A DNA stretch of 64,000 bases from Verrucomicrobiota bacterium. Lineage in GTDB: Bacteria; Verrucomicrobiota; Verrucomicrobiia; Limisphaerales; JAHDYP01. Of the stretch, positions 28,963-37,805 are shown one piece after another (position 1 is the first letter of the stretch; each line of letters starts with the position of its first letter). Location of the stretch: positions 1-64,000 of the forward strand of contig JAHDYP010000001.1 in NCBI GenBank assembly GCA_023383055.1, in the 5' to 3' direction. Under the pieces are notes generated by a model. It was not told the DNA's origin and ran no database searches. It was given only the letters and a program-made list of their open reading frames with translations. The position numbers and the translations under genes are program-made.

Positions 28963-30423
28963 TCAAACGGTGCGCGAATACCGTCGCTCGGTTTCCTTGG
29001 GAAGATGCGCGTCGAACCGCATCGCGATATTGCGGATGAACAGCCGACCCAGGTCGGTCACCACAAACCCGCCATCATGACGACGCAACAGACCGTCCGC
29101 CTCCAGATCGGCCAGGGAGCCCAACTCCGCCGCGAAATCAGCGGCAAAATCGACATCGAGCAGCCGGGACATTTGCGCGTAGTCGAGCGAGAAATCGCAC
29201 ATCAACCGCATGATGACGATGCGCCGCCGGCGATCGTCCTCGGTGAGAAAATAGCCCCTGGCCAACGGCAGGACCTCCCGGTCCAGATGCCCGTAATACT
29301 CCGGCAGATCCTTGTGGTTCTGCCAATAGAGGTCGCCGGTCTGGGATATCGATGACATCCCGAACGCGTAAATGTCCGCGCCACCCCGGGTGCTGTAGCC
29401 CTGGAAATTGCGCTGCAGGGTTTTGCTCCGCTGGGCCAGGGCCAGCTCGTCGGTGGCCCGGGCAAAGTGGTCCATGCCGATGTAGACGTAGCCGGAGCCG
29501 GTGAGCTTCTCGATGGTCAGCTTCAGGAGCTCGAGTTTCGTGCTGGCGGAGGGGAGGGTGGACTCCTTGATGATTTTCTGGGCCGGTTTGATCCACGGCA
29601 CGTAGGCGTAGTTGAATACCGCAAAACGGTCGGGCGCAAGCGTCAGAACCTCGTCGAGCGTCCGCTCGAACGATTCCGGGGTCTGGTGGGGCAGCCCGTA
29701 AATAAGATCGATGTTCACCGAACGGAACCCGACCTCGCGGGCCCATTCCACGGCGGCACGGCTTTGCTCGAACGGCTGGATCCGGTGGACGGCCTTCTGC
29801 ACCACCGGATCATGGTCCTGCACCCCCAGGGATGCCCGGTTGAACCCGACCTCGTGGAGGGCCTGCAGGTGGTCACGGATGAGTCGACGCGGGTCAATTT
29901 CCACTCCGGCTTCGACCTCCGGATCGAGGCGGAACCGCCGATGGATCATGCTGCCCAAGGCCCGAATCTCGTCCGGCAGCAGAAAAGTGGGGGTGCCACC
30001 CCCGAAATGGAGTTGAACCACGTTGCGATCCGGATGGAGCAGCCGGCCCATCAATTCCATCTCGCGGTCCAGATACTTCAGGTAGGTGGCGCTCTGCGAC
30101 TGCTGCGGGGTGATCACCGTCGTGCAGCCGCAATACCAGCAGGGCGAGTAACAAAAAGGCAGGTGGAAATAGAGCGACAACTCGCCCGCCGTCCGGTTGT
30201 TCGCCCGGATCCCCTCGATCATCTGCTCCGGAGAAACCGCATCGGAAAAATGCGTCGCCGGCGGATACGATGTGTAGCGCGGACCGGGCACGTTATACTT
30301 CCGCACCAAATCGAGATCGACCCGCAACGCATCCGAAGTGCCCAGGGGCGGCGCGGCGGTTTCGCCCGGCGGCGCCGAAGCGGGTGCCAGGGGGGGCGGA
30401 ATGGGGGCGGGAACGGGTGTCAT
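28963..30423 (-). CDS. hemN: Oxygen-independent coproporphyrinogen III oxidase
   Basis: FCYSPCWYCGC (CX3CX2CXC), LHFGGGTPTFL, GVEIDPRRL, STRGGADIYAFGMSSIS; ATG 30423 overlaps the hemE stop by 4 nt. Confidence 0.94.
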   Translation of the reverse strand: MTPVPAPIPPPLAPASAPPGETAAPPLGTSDALRVDLDLVRKYNVPGPRYTSYPPATHFSDAVSPEQMIEGIRANNRTAGELSLYFHLPFCYSPCWYCGCTTVITPQQSQSATYLKYLDREMELMGRLLHPDRNVVQLHFGGGTPTFLLPDEIRALGSMIHRRFRLDPEVEAGVEIDPRRLIRDHLQALHEVGFNRASLGVQDHDPVVQKAVHRIQPFEQSRAAVEWAREVGFRSVNIDLIYGLPHQTPESFERTLDEVLTLAPDRFAVFNYAYVPWIKPAQKIIKESTLPSASTKLELLKLTIEKLTGSGYVYIGMDHFARATDELALAQRSKTLQRNFQGYSTRGGADIYAFGMSSISQTGDLYWQNHKDLPEYYGHLDREVLPLARGYFLTEDDRRRRIVIMRLMCDFSLDYAQMSRLLDVDFAADFAAELGSLADLEADGLLRRHDGGFVVTDLGRLFIRNIAMRFDAHLPKETERRYSRTV

Positions 30424-31616
30424 TGGAAAGTCCGAACGGTTTGGACAAGGGCTTCGATGTTCTCCAATCGGGCCGTGGGCGGGAGACCATGACCGAGGTT
30501 GAAAATGTGACCGGTGCGACCCCGCATGGACTCGAGGAGTCTGCTGGTTTCGCGCGCCACAATCCCCGGGTCCGTGGTCATCAGGAATGGATCCAGGTTG
30601 CCCTGCACCCCCAGGCCCGGAGGCAACTGATCCCGCACCCACGGCAGGGGCACGCGCCAATCCACGCTCAGAATCCGGGCGCCGCTTCGAATCAACGGCT
30701 CCCAGGGGCCATGAAAGCCCCGGGCGTAAACGATCACGGGAATCTCTCGGGGCAGTGCCTCAACAATCGCACGGATCCAGTCGGCGGAGGCGCCTTCGTA
30801 ATCCGTAGCCGCCAACAGACCCGCCAGACTGTCAAAAATCTGCACCGCGTCGGCCCCGGCCTCGATCTGCAGGCGGAGATGCTCGGCAACGGCGGCGGTG
30901 AGCCGGGCCATCAACTGCCGGAATAACTCCGGGTCGGTGTGATAAAGCAACTTGGCCCGCGTGAAGTCCGCGGCGCTGCCTCCCTGCATCATGAAATTGG
31001 CAAGCGTCCATGGCGACCCGGCGAATCCCAGCAAGGCCGTGCGCGACCCAAGCTCCGCCCGCAGCAACCGGAGGGCATCCGCCACGTAGGCCAGGCGTTC
31101 GCGGATGACGGTGGGATCGAGCCGTTCGACGTCCTGGCGGCTTCGCACCTCGAAATCCATCGCCACGCCGCCGCCTTCCTTGAACCGATACGATTGGCCC
31201 ATGGCCTCGGACACCACCAGGATGTCGCTGAAATGCACGGCCGCATCGAAGTCAAAACGGCGGATCGGCTGGAGGGTTACCTCCGCGCTGAGCTCCGGGG
31301 TCTGCACCATTTGGACAAACGAATAGCGGGTCTTGAGCTCGCGGTATTCGGGGAGGGCACGCCCGGCCTGGCGCATGAGCCAGACGGGTGGATAGGCAAG
31401 CGGCTGACCGGCGGCGGCCTGCAAAAAACGTTCCCGGGGCGTGCGCGGATGGATCGAGCCGGAAGGCTCCAAAGCGGCCGATCGACTCTCCTCAATCCGA
31501 GTCGAGTCGGCACCGGATGCGGCCAGGTTTGTCGAGTTGGCGGTCACACTTTGGGGCCGGTCAGGCCCAAACCGCCGTAAAGTAGTGCAGGAGACCGGGC
31601 CCATGCAACGTCCCAT
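30420..31616 (-). CDS. hemE: Uroporphyrinogen decarboxylase (start uncertain)
   Basis: PRERFLQAAAGQPLAYPPVWLMRQAGRALPEYRELK; GFAGSPWTLANFMMQGG; FNLGHGLPPTARLENIEALV. Confidence 0.94.
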   Translation of the reverse strand: MGRCMGPVSCTTLRRFGPDRPQSVTANSTNLAASGADSTRIEESRSAALEPSGSIHPRTPRERFLQAAAGQPLAYPPVWLMRQAGRALPEYRELKTRYSFVQMVQTPELSAEVTLQPIRRFDFDAAVHFSDILVVSEAMGQSYRFKEGGGVAMDFEVRSRQDVERLDPTVIRERLAYVADALRLLRAELGSRTALLGFAGSPWTLANFMMQGGSAADFTRAKLLYHTDPELFRQLMARLTAAVAEHLRLQIEAGADAVQIFDSLAGLLAATDYEGASADWIRAIVEALPREIPVIVYARGFHGPWEPLIRSGARILSVDWRVPLPWVRDQLPPGLGVQGNLDPFLMTTDPGIVARETSRLLESMRGRTGHIFNLGHGLPPTARLENIEALVQTVRTFQ

Positions 31617-31640
31617 TTGCGGCGCGCCAGACAGACAGAA

Positions 31641-31718
31641 CTGCCGTCGGCTGGCCGGAGACAGTTGGCCGAGCCGACGGCAGAGTGGGACATGCCTGGC
31701 CTGGAGGGCAGGCCAGGC
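31641..31718. terminator. Two tandem stem-loops between the 9-heme cytochrome gene and hemE
   Basis: CTGCCGTCGGCT...AGCCGACGGCAG (31641-31652/31672-31683) and GCCTGGCCTG-GAGGG-CAGGCCAGGC (31694-31718); no strong T-tract. Confidence 0.45.
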
Positions 31719-31729
31719 AAAGGAACGTA

Positions 31730-33421
31730 CTAAGGAGCGGCGAGGATCAGTTTCTCCGCTTCGGCGAGCAGGAACCGGCTGTAATCGCCGTTGTGGATGC
31801 CGTAGCTGCCGTCGTGCTCAACCATGTAAAGAAGGAACCTGGCCTTCTTGATCTCATTCGGAATGCCGGATTGCTCGCCCGAGGTGGGGCCGACAATGCT
31901 CGGATCGCCAGCGGGATTCGAGAGCTGGCCGGCAGACGTGAATTCCCAGGCCAAGGTGCCGTATTTCTCGCGCAACGCCTCGGAGGCCTTCGTCATGGCC
32001 CAGTTGTCCAGCAGGCCTTTGACATTCTGAATGGCCGCCTTGCTCTCGGTCTGGGCACCGGTCCACAAAACCCGGGCCACGCTCTCGGACGAGTGACAGC
32101 CGGTGGCGGTGCAACCGTGGAGCACGGCTTCGAACGTATGCCCCGTGTAATTGGGACTCTCGTCGTCGGGATCTTCCACTTCGTGGCCGTGAGTATGGCA
32201 CTGGACGCATTGCAGCGGCTGAGCGCCATGGAAACTCATCGTGCTATTCCAGGCGGCATCGGCGGTGCCAGGCTTGGCAATCTTGCCCACCAGGATGTTG
32301 TATTGCGGCGAGTGATGCGGCGGCCGTCCCGAGCCGGTCCAGAGTGCGCCCCGCTGATTATGGCACTGGCCGCACATCTGGATGTTCGGGTCATACTGCG
32401 CGGAGAGGTTCTGGGAGGTCACGTAGGAGAAGAACTCCGTCGAGAAACTCGGATTACGCAACTGGGAGTGAAGGGTGTTGTCGTGCGCGTTGTGGCAGGT
32501 GGCGCAGGTGACACCGAAATAGGCCGAATCCTCCTTGCTGGCGAACGGCAGGTCCGGATCCGCGATCTGATCGAGCATCGACTTGCGCACCGCCCCCGAG
32601 TGACAACCCCCACAGGACTGCATCCGGGACCAACCGGTCTCGATAAACCCTTCACTCACATGCACGTCCACGCGGGAGTGAAGCGAATGCTGCCACTCAT
32701 CGTAAGTGGGATGGTGGGCGTCAGTGTGACAGCCGCCGCATACCTCGGCGGCGATGGTGGCAACGGGGACCGTGGACCTATCGAAGGGATTGGCGACGTG
32801 ATTGCCGCCGGGGCCGTGACAGTTCTCGCACTGCACACCCGCCAACGCCATGTCTTCCGCCTCGCTCTGGAAGCCGTTGGCCTGGCCGTATCCGACCGTG
32901 TGACACTGGAGACAGCGGCTGTTCTCGTGCATGCCAATCGCCTTCAACGTGTCGAACGCGCGGGCATGGGCGGTTTCCGACCATTTGGCATGAGCGGTGA
33001 CGTGGCAGAGCGCGCATTCCTGGGCGCCGACAAAGTTGGCATCGGGCGCCTTGACCCTGAGGAAACCCGAGGCCTCGTTCATCGGGAGCGTGGCGCTGCG
33101 GGAGGTGCTGGTGCCCACCGAGCTCCAGATCTCATCGTCCAAACCCGCTTTGGCCTCCAGTTCGAATGGACCGACGATGCCGAACCATTCCACCGTCGCG
33201 GTCCCGTTGGTGACCGAGGGCGTGATCTTCGTCACGTACGGATGGTTGTCCAGTCCGCCGGCCACGGCTACGGGCGGTTTGACCATCGATTTCGAGCTTT
33301 CGATGTTCGCCGCCATCGCCGAAACCGCAAGCAGCGCGGAGATGGCGAACAACTGCGCGGCGGATAGCCCGCGTCGGCATCGAACGCGGCCTGGTTGAAT
33401 CCACGACTGGGAAGGGTTCAT
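31730..33421 (-). CDS. Secreted multiheme cytochrome c, 9 putative hemes, N-terminal beta domain
   Basis: Signal peptide; 8 CXXCH (CALCH, CLQCH, CENCH, CGGCH x2, CATCH, CGQCH, CVQCH) plus one CX4CH (CTATGCH). Confidence 0.9.
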   Translation of the reverse strand: MNPSQSWIQPGRVRCRRGLSAAQLFAISALLAVSAMAANIESSKSMVKPPVAVAGGLDNHPYVTKITPSVTNGTATVEWFGIVGPFELEAKAGLDDEIWSSVGTSTSRSATLPMNEASGFLRVKAPDANFVGAQECALCHVTAHAKWSETAHARAFDTLKAIGMHENSRCLQCHTVGYGQANGFQSEAEDMALAGVQCENCHGPGGNHVANPFDRSTVPVATIAAEVCGGCHTDAHHPTYDEWQHSLHSRVDVHVSEGFIETGWSRMQSCGGCHSGAVRKSMLDQIADPDLPFASKEDSAYFGVTCATCHNAHDNTLHSQLRNPSFSTEFFSYVTSQNLSAQYDPNIQMCGQCHNQRGALWTGSGRPPHHSPQYNILVGKIAKPGTADAAWNSTMSFHGAQPLQCVQCHTHGHEVEDPDDESPNYTGHTFEAVLHGCTATGCHSSESVARVLWTGAQTESKAAIQNVKGLLDNWAMTKASEALREKYGTLAWEFTSAGQLSNPAGDPSIVGPTSGEQSGIPNEIKKARFLLYMVEHDGSYGIHNGDYSRFLLAEAEKLILAAP

Positions 33422-33653
33422 GATTTGGGTTGGGTCGGGTTTGCTTTGCGTTCCGCGGCGCCCGGGAACGGTCGCCGTCCTTTAGGGACGCGCATACGCG
33501 CCGGGTGCCAACGCGCGCCAGCCTAATTGGGATGCGGCAGGCGACTACACCCGGATTGCCCACTCCTTTACAGAAATTGCTTGGACTAGCCGGGACCATG
33601 CGTCCCTGGGCCGCTATATGAATCAGATTGTGGCGTATGTATACAGTGTCTGC

Positions 33654-33683
33654 ATTAGCCATATCGATTACAGATCTTGTCAA
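33654..33683 (-). promoter_or_regulatory. Putative sigma70-type promoter upstream of the 9-heme cytochrome gene
   Basis: On the minus strand TTGACA - 18 nt - GCTAAT, in the ~395-bp gap before 33816. Confidence 0.35.
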
Positions 33684-33815
33684 TGGCTGGACAGAATTAA
33701 GCTACCCACGCATGATCAAGAGCAAGAGGGTGGAAACTGAATCTGGGACTGTTGGCTTCGCGAGCATGCCCCCTGGCTGAGGTCTGAAGAGGTGTGGCCC
33801 GGGCCTCGGAACGGT

Positions 33816-35558
33816 TCAGCCCGGTCCAATGTCGGTGGCGGACGGCGCGGCGACCGGGTGGGCACGCGGGGCTGGCGGATGTTGCTCCACGGGGTTCAGC
33901 CCGTCCCAGAAGGCCCAGTTGAGAGGATAAATGACCGGATCGACGATGACGTGGTAGAAGTGCCAGACCAGGATGGCGAGGCAGGCCAGGATGGCTTCGT
34001 AGTAGTGGATGGTCAACGCGACGTCGATGGTCCAGCGCGGCAGGACCTGGGTGGCGAGCACGGGGAACCAGAGCATGAGCCCGGTGACGGCCATGATGAC
34101 GGTGCCCCAGACGACGGCCCAGTACTCGATCTTCTCCGCGTAGCTGAAGCGGGCCGGGCGTTCCGGGAGGGCCGTGGCGCGGCCGCAGGCATAGCGGAGG
34201 GTGGCGGCGAGGTGCCGGAAATCGTGGTGGCGCGGCAGGAAATCGCGGATCAGTTCGCGCCCGCGGTCGCTAAAGAGGGCGTAAAGGAGGTGGAACAGTC
34301 CCAGGAGCATCAGCACGACCCCGGCGACGCGGTGAGCCCAGCGGCGGATCGATTCGTCCGAGCCGAGCAGCCAGGCGATCCACGATTCCGGATTGGTGAG
34401 GGCGAAGCCGGTGACGGCCAGCAGGATGAAGCTGATCGCAAGGGTCGAGTGCTGCAGCCGCTGGGTGGGGTCCATGCGAACGATGGTGCGACTGGCGGCA
34501 CGTTTGGCTGCCAGGGCATGTTGGAGCCAGAGGAGGCCGTTGTGGAGGAGAAAGAGGCCGATGGTGGCGACGATGAGCGCCCGGTATATGTGGCGGACCC
34601 AGCGGTTGAGCAGGGAACCCAGGTCGGTGTCGCCGGAACCGTTGATGTGGATTTTGCCGGTGGCGAAGTTGGCGTTGGCGCCCGGGTGACATTGTCCGCA
34701 GGTCTGGGTGAGCTGACTGGGGTGGATGGTGGATCTGGGGTCGGTCGAGGGGAGGATCAAGTGGGCGCCATGGCAACTGGCGCAGTTGGCGGCACGGGTG
34801 GATCCGAAGCGGGCGGACAGGCCGTGGTAGCTTTCGAGGAAGGTCTCGAGCCGGTTGGATGGAAGCCGGTACTTGGTGCTGATGCGCTCCGAGGCGTGGC
34901 AGCGGCTGCAGATCTGTTGGGAAAGTTTGATCGGCGAGATCTCCCGCAACTGCTCGATCTGGTGCTCGGAGTGACAGTCGGTGCACGTCGGAGCATCCCG
35001 TTCGCCCCGGGCGAGGGCTTGTCCATGGACGCTTTGTTCGACCTGGGCGGCTTCGTCGGGATGGCAGGCGCCGCAAGTGGCGGCCAGGTGGGCGCGCTGC
35101 AGGGGTGAGTCCAGTCCGCGGGTGGAGGCGATGGCATGGCTGCCATGGCAATCCTGGCAGGTGGCGGCGGCGGCGTCGCCCTGCCCGCGTGCCAGGGCGT
35201 GGGCGCTGCCGAGGTACGTTTGAGAGGGATTCTGATGGCAGGCGGCGCAAGCGACGGGCTGAACCACCACCCCGTCGTCGGGATGAGCTTCGGTGACCTC
35301 GCGATGACAACTGACACACGATTGCTCGCCGTGGCTGGAGGCCAGGTACGCGGCTTCGTCCACGAAGAGCGAGGTGCTGGTTCCGTCGGCGTCCTCTTTC
35401 GTGAGCTCGGGATCGCCATGACAGAGCAGGCAATCGGCGACCGGGATGGTCGGCGCCTCGGGGAGGGGCGTGGGCGCGGCGGCGAAGAGCATCTCCGCGC
35501 CGAGGCACAGGACGAGGGCGAATAGCAGCTTCACGGGGATCGGCGGATTCGGGCGCAA
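33816..35558 (-). CDS. Nonaheme cytochrome c fused to membrane cytochrome b domain (CbcL-like architecture)
   Basis: 9 CXXCH motifs then LQHSTLAISFILLAVTGFALTNPESW...WAHRVAGVVLMLLGLFHLLYALF...VWGTVIMAVTGLMLWF...VALTIHYYEAILACLAILVWHFYHV. Confidence 0.9.
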   Translation of the reverse strand: MRPNPPIPVKLLFALVLCLGAEMLFAAAPTPLPEAPTIPVADCLLCHGDPELTKEDADGTSTSLFVDEAAYLASSHGEQSCVSCHREVTEAHPDDGVVVQPVACAACHQNPSQTYLGSAHALARGQGDAAAATCQDCHGSHAIASTRGLDSPLQRAHLAATCGACHPDEAAQVEQSVHGQALARGERDAPTCTDCHSEHQIEQLREISPIKLSQQICSRCHASERISTKYRLPSNRLETFLESYHGLSARFGSTRAANCASCHGAHLILPSTDPRSTIHPSQLTQTCGQCHPGANANFATGKIHINGSGDTDLGSLLNRWVRHIYRALIVATIGLFLLHNGLLWLQHALAAKRAASRTIVRMDPTQRLQHSTLAISFILLAVTGFALTNPESWIAWLLGSDESIRRWAHRVAGVVLMLLGLFHLLYALFSDRGRELIRDFLPRHHDFRHLAATLRYACGRATALPERPARFSYAEKIEYWAVVWGTVIMAVTGLMLWFPVLATQVLPRWTIDVALTIHYYEAILACLAILVWHFYHVIVDPVIYPLNWAFWDGLNPVEQHPPAPRAHPVAAPSATDIGPG

Positions 35559-35564
35559 GCGGGT

Positions 35565-37805
35565 TTAATGGGTCAGGCGGGTGGCCATGGCGTAGATGAT
35601 GAGGATCAGGAGGATCACCCCGGCGCCGAAGAACAGATAACCCATGGAGCGGGCGATACCTTTCCAGCGTTCCCATTCGTCCTTGACGCGATACTCATCG
35701 AGGCGGCCGGTGGCGACGAGGCGATCGTACCAGCGGCGGCGTTCATGGAGCATCTCGGTCTTGGAGACGCGCCCGGAGAAGATCACCGTGTCCATGGGGA
35801 ACTTCTCGAGGCGGAAATGGGTGTTGAAGAAATGGATGGTGAAGATGAATCCGGCGGCCAGCAGGGCCTCGTCCGAGTGCACGATGAGCGCGATGTTGAT
35901 GATCCAGCCCGGCAGGAAGGAGGTGAAGAAGTGGGGGAACCACATCACCAGGCCGGACACGCCGATGGCGAACACGCCCCAGAACACCGCGAAGTAATCG
36001 AACTTTTCCCAGTAGGTCCACCGGTCGAACTGGGGTTTCTGGCCTTTGCCGAAGAACCATTTCTGGTGGGCCACAAAATCGTGCCAATCCTGCCAGGTGG
36101 GGATCATGGAGTCGGGGCCGAAGAGTGTGGCTTTGATCCGCTGGAGCTGGATTCGACCGGTGGCGGGATCGCGGAGGTTGGCCCGGTTTTTCCAGCTCTT
36201 GATGGTCAGGGCGGCGAGGTGCAGGCCGAAGTAAAGGAAGGTGATGACGGCGCCGACGTGATGGAGCCAGCGGGCAACATCGGGGCCGCCCATCCAGGAG
36301 AAGAGGGTCTTGGCCCAGTCCGTGTAAAAGAACTTGAGCGGCATGCCGGTGATCACGAGGAGGAGGAAGCTGGTGACCACCAGGAAATGGAGCAGGCGTT
36401 CGAAGGGCGCGAACCGCGTAAACCATTCGTCGCCGCCCTGGGCTTCCACCTTGGCTTCGCGGAACGTCTTCGAGTCGTGCCAATAAAGGTAGACCGAACG
36501 GAACAGCCACAGCAGGGTGTGCCCCCCGAAGAAGGTGAAGACGCCGATCAGGAGGGCGGTCATGAAGAGGAACGTGTAATGGAGCGCCGGGTAGTTTTCG
36601 CGATCCAGCGGGTTCGCATGGGGAATGTACTGGGCGAAGCTGGCGTCGGCCTTGGGATGACAGGTCTGGCACGTCTGCACGATGTTCTGGGCGGAGAGAC
36701 GCGAGGCCGGATTCGAGTGGGGGAGCACGTCGTGATGGCCGTGGCAATCGTAGCAGGCGGCGACTTCAGGGGCGACATTGGGCTTGCCCAGGGCCATGGC
36801 CTTGCCGTGGTAGGTGTCGCGGTAGTGGGTCAGCCGGTCCTCGTGACAGCGGCCGCAGCGCAGGTCGCTGGCCATTTTGAAGTGCCCATTGATCGGCGGT
36901 TCAATCTCGTGGGCGCTATGGCAGTCGGTGCAGACGGGACCGGACTTGCCCTCACGGCCGAGCAATTGGCCGTGGACGCTGGCGTTGTAGATCTCCTCGA
37001 CGGTGACGTGGCAGGCACCGCAGGTCTTGCCGATATTGGCGTGGTGGATGGGGGAATCACGGTCGACACTGCGTTTGATGTCGTGCACGCCATGGCAATC
37101 GTTGCAGGACGGCGCCACGATCAGACCCATCTTCAAGAGGGCCTTGCCATGGATGCTGTCCATGTACTGGGCCGCCACCTGCGGGTAACGCATCTTGTAC
37201 TCGTCCGTAAGCCCGGAGTTGCTGTGGCAGTTGGCGCAGGTCTTGGGGAGGTTGAGCTTGAACACCGGGGAGCGATGGTCTTTGACGGGGAGGATATCGT
37301 GAGCCCCATGGCAGCTGGCGCAACTCGCCGCCCCGGAAGCACCGAGGGCGTGGCTCATGCCGTGGATGCTCTTGTGATAGACCTCCGTTTCGTCGGCGTG
37401 GCAATCGGCGCATTGCGCCGCCGGAAGCGGGCCTTCGTGCACCAGCTCGGTGATGGAGGTATGGCAATCGACACAGTTCAGCGCGCCATGAACCGAGGCC
37501 TCGAAGGTCTCCCGGACCAGCGGGGCAAGGGCCACACTGCGGCCCTGGACGGTGCGGGTGAGGGTCGCATCCAGGTGACACTCGAAACAATCGGCATTGG
37601 TCAACGCTTCCGGCTCGGCTGCCTCAGCGGCGGAGTCGGCAGCGGGCTCGGCGGCGTGGGCCAAGGGGTTCAGGGTCAGGGCGACCAGGGTGATCCAGGC
37701 CAGCATCCGGCGCGAACCCGGCCGGGCGGATCGCCGTCGGGAGGTGCCGGTCCAGGAGCTAGGGGCCGCCGGTGTGACAGTCATGGCATTTGAAGGCCGG
37801 GTCAT
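35565..37805 (-). CDS. Undecaheme cytochrome c fused to membrane cytochrome b domain (CbcL-like architecture; start uncertain)
   Basis: 11 CXXCH motifs followed by LLHFLVVTSFLLLVITGMPLKFFY...WLHHVGAVITFLYFGLHLAAL...VFWGVFAIGVSGLVMWFP. Confidence 0.9.
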   Translation of the reverse strand: MTRPSNAMTVTPAAPSSWTGTSRRRSARPGSRRMLAWITLVALTLNPLAHAAEPAADSAAEAAEPEALTNADCFECHLDATLTRTVQGRSVALAPLVRETFEASVHGALNCVDCHTSITELVHEGPLPAAQCADCHADETEVYHKSIHGMSHALGASGAASCASCHGAHDILPVKDHRSPVFKLNLPKTCANCHSNSGLTDEYKMRYPQVAAQYMDSIHGKALLKMGLIVAPSCNDCHGVHDIKRSVDRDSPIHHANIGKTCGACHVTVEEIYNASVHGQLLGREGKSGPVCTDCHSAHEIEPPINGHFKMASDLRCGRCHEDRLTHYRDTYHGKAMALGKPNVAPEVAACYDCHGHHDVLPHSNPASRLSAQNIVQTCQTCHPKADASFAQYIPHANPLDRENYPALHYTFLFMTALLIGVFTFFGGHTLLWLFRSVYLYWHDSKTFREAKVEAQGGDEWFTRFAPFERLLHFLVVTSFLLLVITGMPLKFFYTDWAKTLFSWMGGPDVARWLHHVGAVITFLYFGLHLAALTIKSWKNRANLRDPATGRIQLQRIKATLFGPDSMIPTWQDWHDFVAHQKWFFGKGQKPQFDRWTYWEKFDYFAVFWGVFAIGVSGLVMWFPHFFTSFLPGWIINIALIVHSDEALLAAGFIFTIHFFNTHFRLEKFPMDTVIFSGRVSKTEMLHERRRWYDRLVATGRLDEYRVKDEWERWKGIARSMGYLFFGAGVILLILIIYAMATRLTH

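Noticed and set aside
27527-29080. 517-aa plus-strand ORF opposite hemG
   Set aside because: Antisense of a confidently identified hem gene.
31685-33367. 560-aa plus-strand ORF opposite the 9-heme cytochrome
   Set aside because: Antisense shadow created by codon bias.
35568-37793. 741-aa plus-strand ORF opposite the 11-heme cytochrome
   Set aside because: Antisense shadow; the minus strand has 11 CXXCH motifs and TM segments.
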